From the NCBI GenBank assembly GCA_937897265.1, contig CALCPT010000491.1:1-10449 (forward strand): a DNA stretch of 10,449 nucleotides, written 5' to 3'. Shown here one piece after another: positions 7,284 to 10,449 of the stretch. Under the pieces are notes generated by a model that was not told the origin of the DNA, ran no database searches, and saw nothing but the letters and a program-made list of their open reading frames with translations. Made by a program: the position numbers and the translations under genes. The DNA comes from an uncultured Alcaligenaceae bacterium (GTDB taxonomy: Bacteria > Pseudomonadota > Gammaproteobacteria > Burkholderiales > Burkholderiaceae_B). Numbering within the stretch: position 1 is the first letter of the stretch; each line of letters opens with the position of its first letter.

Positions 7284-8664
7284 TTTGGCCCGATTGCGGC
7301 GCTTGTCGATACCGGATCACATTCACGCTGACAGCGACCAAGGCAAAGCAAATCGCAACCCAAAGGCCCAGCAAGGGGCCTACCGAAAAACCCATACTAA
7401 ACACCATCGCAACCACGGCACCGCCAAAGGTCTGACTAAACACACGCGTCGTTGACTGTAAGCCACCCAAAGCGCCTGCGCGGTTGCGCGGTGCAGCGCC
7501 AATCAAGACGCGGTTATTTGGCGTTTGAAAAAAACCAAAGCCTACACCCGCCAACATCATCGCGAAAAATAACCAAGTGTTGTCAACAGTTGCCGGCATC
7601 AAGGCAATCAGGGTTAAGCCTAGCGCCATTGCGGCCGCACCGATGCCACTTAAGATCGCGACCGGAAACCGATCGGACAACGGGCCAGCGATTGAAGCGA
7701 TCAATGCAGCCCCCACGGGCCAACCCGCTAGCAGCACACCAACCGTCATTTGTGGTCGCTGCAATGTTGTCAGTAAATAAAAGGGTAGCGAGACAAAGGT
7801 TGCCATCTGCGCCGAGAAGGTACTCGCCGAGGCGGCCAGCGCAAAACGCATGGCAGGGATACGAAACAAGTCGACCGGAAACAAAGGAGCCGTCTGCGCG
7901 CTTGAGCGACGAATCAACAAAATACCCACGCAAACCGAGAGCACAATCAGAGTCAACGCCTGCCACGTGTAGGTTGCTAAATAATCGATCCCGATAATGA
8001 GCAAACCAATCGTTGTCATACTCAATAGAGCGGATATCCGATCAAACCGAGATTTAACGGGCGCAACGTCTGGCAAATATTTAACGCCCCATAACGCCAC
8101 TAGCCCGATTGGAATATTGAACGCAAAGATCCAGTGCCAACTCGCAAGCGACAAAATAAAGGCACCAAGCGATGGCCCCATCACCGATGACACAGCAACA
8201 GTCATAGAGTTCCAGCCGATACCGCGCCCGATTAGATGTGGCGGATAAATATGCCGCAGCAATGCAGCGAACAAGCACATGATGGATGCACCACCCAGCC
8301 CCTGAACGACACGACAAAGCAATAGCAACGGTAGGGTGGGCGCCAAGGCACTCGCAATTGAGGCGCAGATAAACAGCAGCAAACCAAAACGAAACAAGCG
8401 CTTAAAACCAATGCGCTCGCCAACCGCTGCCATCGGAAACAGCATCATGGCAACGGTCAAGCCGTACGCGTTGGCAATCCACACGACCGAGGCCGCTGAT
8501 TCATTCAAATCTTTTGCAATCGCTGGCAAAGCGACGTTAGACATCGAGGCGTCGAGCACCGACAACATCAAACCCATACCCAGCGCAAAGGCAGCCTTGC
8601 GTCGACGCCCCGTGGGCAAACCTTCTATCGCGTCGGATGCTCGCGGGGTTTGTGCTTCAGACAT
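7276..8664 (-). CDS. MFS exporter, DHA2 (EmrB/QacA-like) family, 14 membrane helices
   Basis: This 462-residue inner-membrane protein is a likely proton-driven exporter. A cytoplasmic N-terminus of about 22 residues is followed by 14 hydrophobic segments, the number typical of DHA2. TM1 carries LDASMSNVALP, matching the DHA2 signature LDxTIVNVALP. The loop after TM2 has the motif A-like GERIGFKRLFRFG. TM4 has RVVQGLGGAS (motif B), and TM5 has GPSLGAF (motif C). Substrates cannot be told from sequence; drugs, solvents and small metabolites are usual for the group, and envelope precursors cannot be excluded. The ATG lies 2 bases after the glmU stop (TAAATATG) with no ribosome site of its own, so translation probably depends on glmU. 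Its stop overlaps the next gene. Its placement with glmU and a glycosyltransferase is unusual for a drug exporter, but the functional link is not shown. Confidence 0.92.
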   Translation of the reverse strand: MSEAQTPRASDAIEGLPTGRRRKAAFALGMGLMLSVLDASMSNVALPAIAKDLNESAASVVWIANAYGLTVAMMLFPMAAVGERIGFKRLFRFGLLLFICASIASALAPTLPLLLLCRVVQGLGGASIMCLFAALLRHIYPPHLIGRGIGWNSMTVAVSSVMGPSLGAFILSLASWHWIFAFNIPIGLVALWGVKYLPDVAPVKSRFDRISALLSMTTIGLLIIGIDYLATYTWQALTLIVLSVCVGILLIRRSSAQTAPLFPVDLFRIPAMRFALAASASTFSAQMATFVSLPFYLLTTLQRPQMTVGVLLAGWPVGAALIASIAGPLSDRFPVAILSGIGAAAMALGLTLIALMPATVDNTWLFFAMMLAGVGFGFFQTPNNRVLIGAAPRNRAGALGGLQSTTRVFSQTFGGAVVAMVFSMGFSVGPLLGLWVAICFALVAVSVNVIRYRQAPQSGQNG

Positions 8665-8666
8665 AT

Positions 8667-9890
8667 TTAAACTTTTTTAACTGGCCGTTTCCAGCCCTCG
8701 ATGGTGAGTTGTTTTGCACGCGATACGGTCAATTTCTCAGGCGGCGCATCACGTGTCAGTGTGGTGCCCGCGCCTAATGTGGCGCCATGCCCCACTCGCA
8801 CCGGTGCAACGAGTTGCGTATCCGATCCAATAAACGCGTCGTCTTCAATGACAGTACGATGCTTATTCACACCGTCATAATTACAAGTGATCGTGCCAGC
8901 GCCGATGTTGACGCGCTCGCCAATATCGGCGTCACCAATGTAGGCTAGATGGTTGGCTTTACTGTCGATACCTAAACGCGCATTTTTAATTTCAACAAAA
9001 TTACCGACGTGTGTGCGATCAGCGAGTGCCGCGCCCGGGCGCAATCTGGCATAGGGTCCGATTTTTGCGTCGACGCCAACAACCGCCTGATCGAGATGAC
9101 TGAAGGGTTCAATTCGCGTGCCCGCCCCAATGGTCACATCCCGTAACACGCAATGCGCGCCCACATACACGCCTGCAGCCAATTGGACTGTGCCTTCAAA
9201 GACACAACCAATATCAATAAAGACATCTTGACCGCAGGTTAAGTTGCCCCGCACATCAATGCGCGCTGGATCCGCGAGCGTCACGCCGGCTTCAAGTTGC
9301 CGCCGCGCGAGCTCGAGTTGCCATAGGCGCTCGAGCTGCGCCTGTTGCGCGCGGCTATTCACACCTAAGGTTTCATACGCAGCACTGGGATGAGCGACAT
9401 TCACAGTCAGGCCCTCAGATACCGCCATGCCAATGATATCTGTGAGGTAGTACTCGCCCTGCGCGTTGTTGTTTGTGAGCTTGGCCAGCCAAGTTTTAAG
9501 CTGCGCAGTAGGTGCAGCGAGGATCCCCGTGTTGACTTCAGTGATCGCGCGTTGCTCGGGGCTAGCATCTTTGTGTTCAACAATTGCGGATACCCGACCC
9601 TGAGCATCGCGCACAATACGGCCATACCCTGTCGGATCGGGCAATAGCTCGGTCAACACCGCCAGGCCCTGGCCTCGTGCGCTGAGCAAGGCCTGCAGGC
9701 TTGCGGTTTGCACGAGCGGCACATCGCCGTACAAAACAATCGTGACATCATCACGGCCGTCTTCTTTCAGCTGAGTCACGGCTTGCAGCACCGCGTGACC
9801 TGTACCAAGCTGCGGCTGCTGTATAGCAAACTGCAAATCAGGTTGCGCAGCAAAGGCCTGTTGCACGTGCTCGGCACCATGACCAAGTAC
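8667..9890 (-). CDS. glmU: Bifunctional GlmU (uridylyltransferase/acetyltransferase), N-terminus lost
   Basis: GlmU acetylates glucosamine 1-phosphate and then couples it to UTP, giving UDP-GlcNAc. About 405 residues match, from [11 protein letters not shown] (starting at 9884) to the normal end KRPVKKV. The pyrophosphorylase half has [34 protein letters not shown] and [10 protein letters not shown]. The left-handed beta-helix half has [26 protein letters not shown] with its catalytic His, [11 protein letters not shown] and SDTQLVAPV. Full GlmU is about 456 residues. The first 50-55, including the nucleotide-binding LAAGxGTRM and PKVLH motifs, are absent. The frame stays open to an ATG at 9950, but those upstream residues ([17 protein letters not shown]) are the reverse of a ThDP-enzyme gene and are not GlmU. 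The loss therefore looks like a sequence junction, not a natural short form. It is the first gene of an operon with the exporter and the glycosyltransferase. Confidence 0.93.
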   Translation of the reverse strand, partial: VLGHGAEHVQQAFAAQPDLQFAIQQPQLGTGHAVLQAVTQLKEDGRDDVTIVLYGDVPLVQTASLQALLSARGQGLAVLTELLPDPTGYGRIVRDAQGRVSAIVEHKDASPEQRAITEVNTGILAAPTAQLKTWLAKLTNNNAQGEYYLTDIIGMAVSEGLTVNVAHPSAAYETLGVNSRAQQAQLERLWQLELARRQLEAGVTLADPARIDVRGNLTCGQDVFIDIGCVFEGTVQLAAGVYVGAHCVLRDVTIGAGTRIEPFSHLDQAVVGVDAKIGPYARLRPGAALADRTHVGNFVEIKNARLGIDSKANHLAYIGDADIGERVNIGAGTITCNYDGVNKHRTVIEDDAFIGSDTQLVAPVRVGHGATLGAGTTLTRDAPPEKLTVSRAKQLTIEGWKRPVKKV

Positions 9891-10449
9891 TGCGGCTATG
9901 CCACCGAGCCGCATGAGGCAGTCTACGGGCTGCAGCTGGCGTTCAAACACGCCCAGCTGCCACGCATGGGCCCGGCGGCACTGGTCATGAAGTCACCGAT
10001 CATCCGCCGTGAAATGCCGGACAACCCGAGGGTCAAGCTCTACCCTTCAGCGGGCTTCCTGCGGCACACGCCTGCGCGGCCGGATGCAGGCGCTGTCGAG
10101 TCCCTGGCCGCCATGATCGCCGGGGCACGCTGTCCGGTGGTCATTGCTGGCCAAGGCACGCAGACCGAATCCACCCGCGCACAGCTCGCTGAGGTGGCCC
10201 AGCGCGCCGGCCTTGCCGTTGCCACCCGCTACAACGGCAAGGCGGTCGCTGACGAGCCCGCCCCTGTGGCGGTAGGCATGCTCGGCACCTGGGGCAGCAA
10301 GAGCGCCAACCGCATGCTCGGACAGGCCGACGTGGTCATCGTGCTGGGTTCCAGCCTGGGTCCCGACTATTTGCGTTTCCGCGATGAGGGAATGCTGGAC
10401 CCAACCCGCCAGCGCATTGCCCATGTCGATGTGGATGCCCGCCATGCCG
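9879..10449 (+). CDS. ThDP-dependent enzyme fragment, acetolactate synthase large subunit-like
   Basis: The frame from 9879 stays open to the window edge and gives about 190 residues: [15 protein letters not shown], then [66 protein letters not shown] and VVIVLGSSL, ending in [11 protein letters not shown]. This is the end of the N-terminal ThDP-binding (Pyr) domain and most of the central domain of acetolactate synthase-like enzymes. Both the gene start and the C-terminal ThDP-binding domain are missing. The exact reaction cannot be assigned: decarboxylases, ligases and acetolactate synthases share this part. A hand count over 10081-10140 gives about 73% GC, against about 40% in a glmU sample (9181-9240). 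It joins inverted glmU at about 9879-9890, so it probably comes from another place or another organism. Confidence 0.8.
   Translation, partial: MTKYCGYATEPHEAVYGLQLAFKHAQLPRMGPAALVMKSPIIRREMPDNPRVKLYPSAGFLRHTPARPDAGAVESLAAMIAGARCPVVIAGQGTQTESTRAQLAEVAQRAGLAVATRYNGKAVADEPAPVAVGMLGTWGSKSANRMLGQADVVIVLGSSLGPDYLRFRDEGMLDPTRQRIAHVDVDARHA

Noticed and set aside
7452..7997. Plus-strand open frame of 181 residues opposite the exporter
   Set aside because: It is antisense to a clear MFS protein, and its Arg/Pro/Ser-rich residues are typical of a shadow frame.
9885..9950. N-terminal extension of GlmU from the ATG at 9950
   Set aside because: The residues do not resemble any GlmU start, and the opposite strand is clearly a ThDP enzyme here.

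Overview
The window reads as about 9.8 kb of one bacterial chromosome with a short piece of unrelated, more GC-rich sequence at each end. The central part looks betaproteobacterial, probably Burkholderiales and perhaps Alcaligenaceae-like. This is inferred from the style of GlmS and GlmU, the Lrp/AsnC gene divergent from glmS, and moderate GC with mixed third positions. No rRNA or other strong taxonomic marker is present, so the assignment is tentative.

Layout. Positions 2-85 (+) hold a fragment of an RTX calcium-binding repeat protein. From about 72 to 3396 (-) lies the N-terminal part of a large VCBS-repeat surface protein: two divergent half-repeats, a proline-rich hinge, then six full repeats at an exact 318-bp period and a cut seventh. 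Its start overlaps by one base the stop of a short open frame with a hydrophobic stretch. Positions 3399-3689 hold a hairpin terminator for glmS and little else. glmS (3690-5522, -) is complete. It is divergent from an Lrp/AsnC regulator (5714-6184, +) across a very AT-rich 191-bp spacer with regularly spaced TGAAAT boxes and palindromes. The regulator converges on a minus-strand operon that runs glmU, then a 14-helix MFS exporter, then a GT4 glycosyltransferase, with a 2-base gap and an 8-base overlap between genes. glmU loses its first 50-55 residues at about 9884, where the sequence switches to a plus-strand fragment of a ThDP-dependent (acetolactate-synthase-like) enzyme that runs off the window.

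Function. GlmS and GlmU carry out the first and the last two steps of UDP-GlcNAc synthesis, which feeds peptidoglycan and lipopolysaccharide. They lie on either side of the regulator in separate transcription units. The GT4 enzyme and the exporter share the glmU transcript, so a cell-envelope role for the glycosyltransferase is plausible. The VCBS protein looks like a type I-secreted adhesin, but no secretion genes are present.

I found no convincing new multi-gene system. The points most worth a second look are the two chimeric ends, the indel-free 318-bp repeat array, the phased AT-rich regulatory region, and the regulator's leader, which lacks G and so cannot carry a Shine-Dalgarno site.
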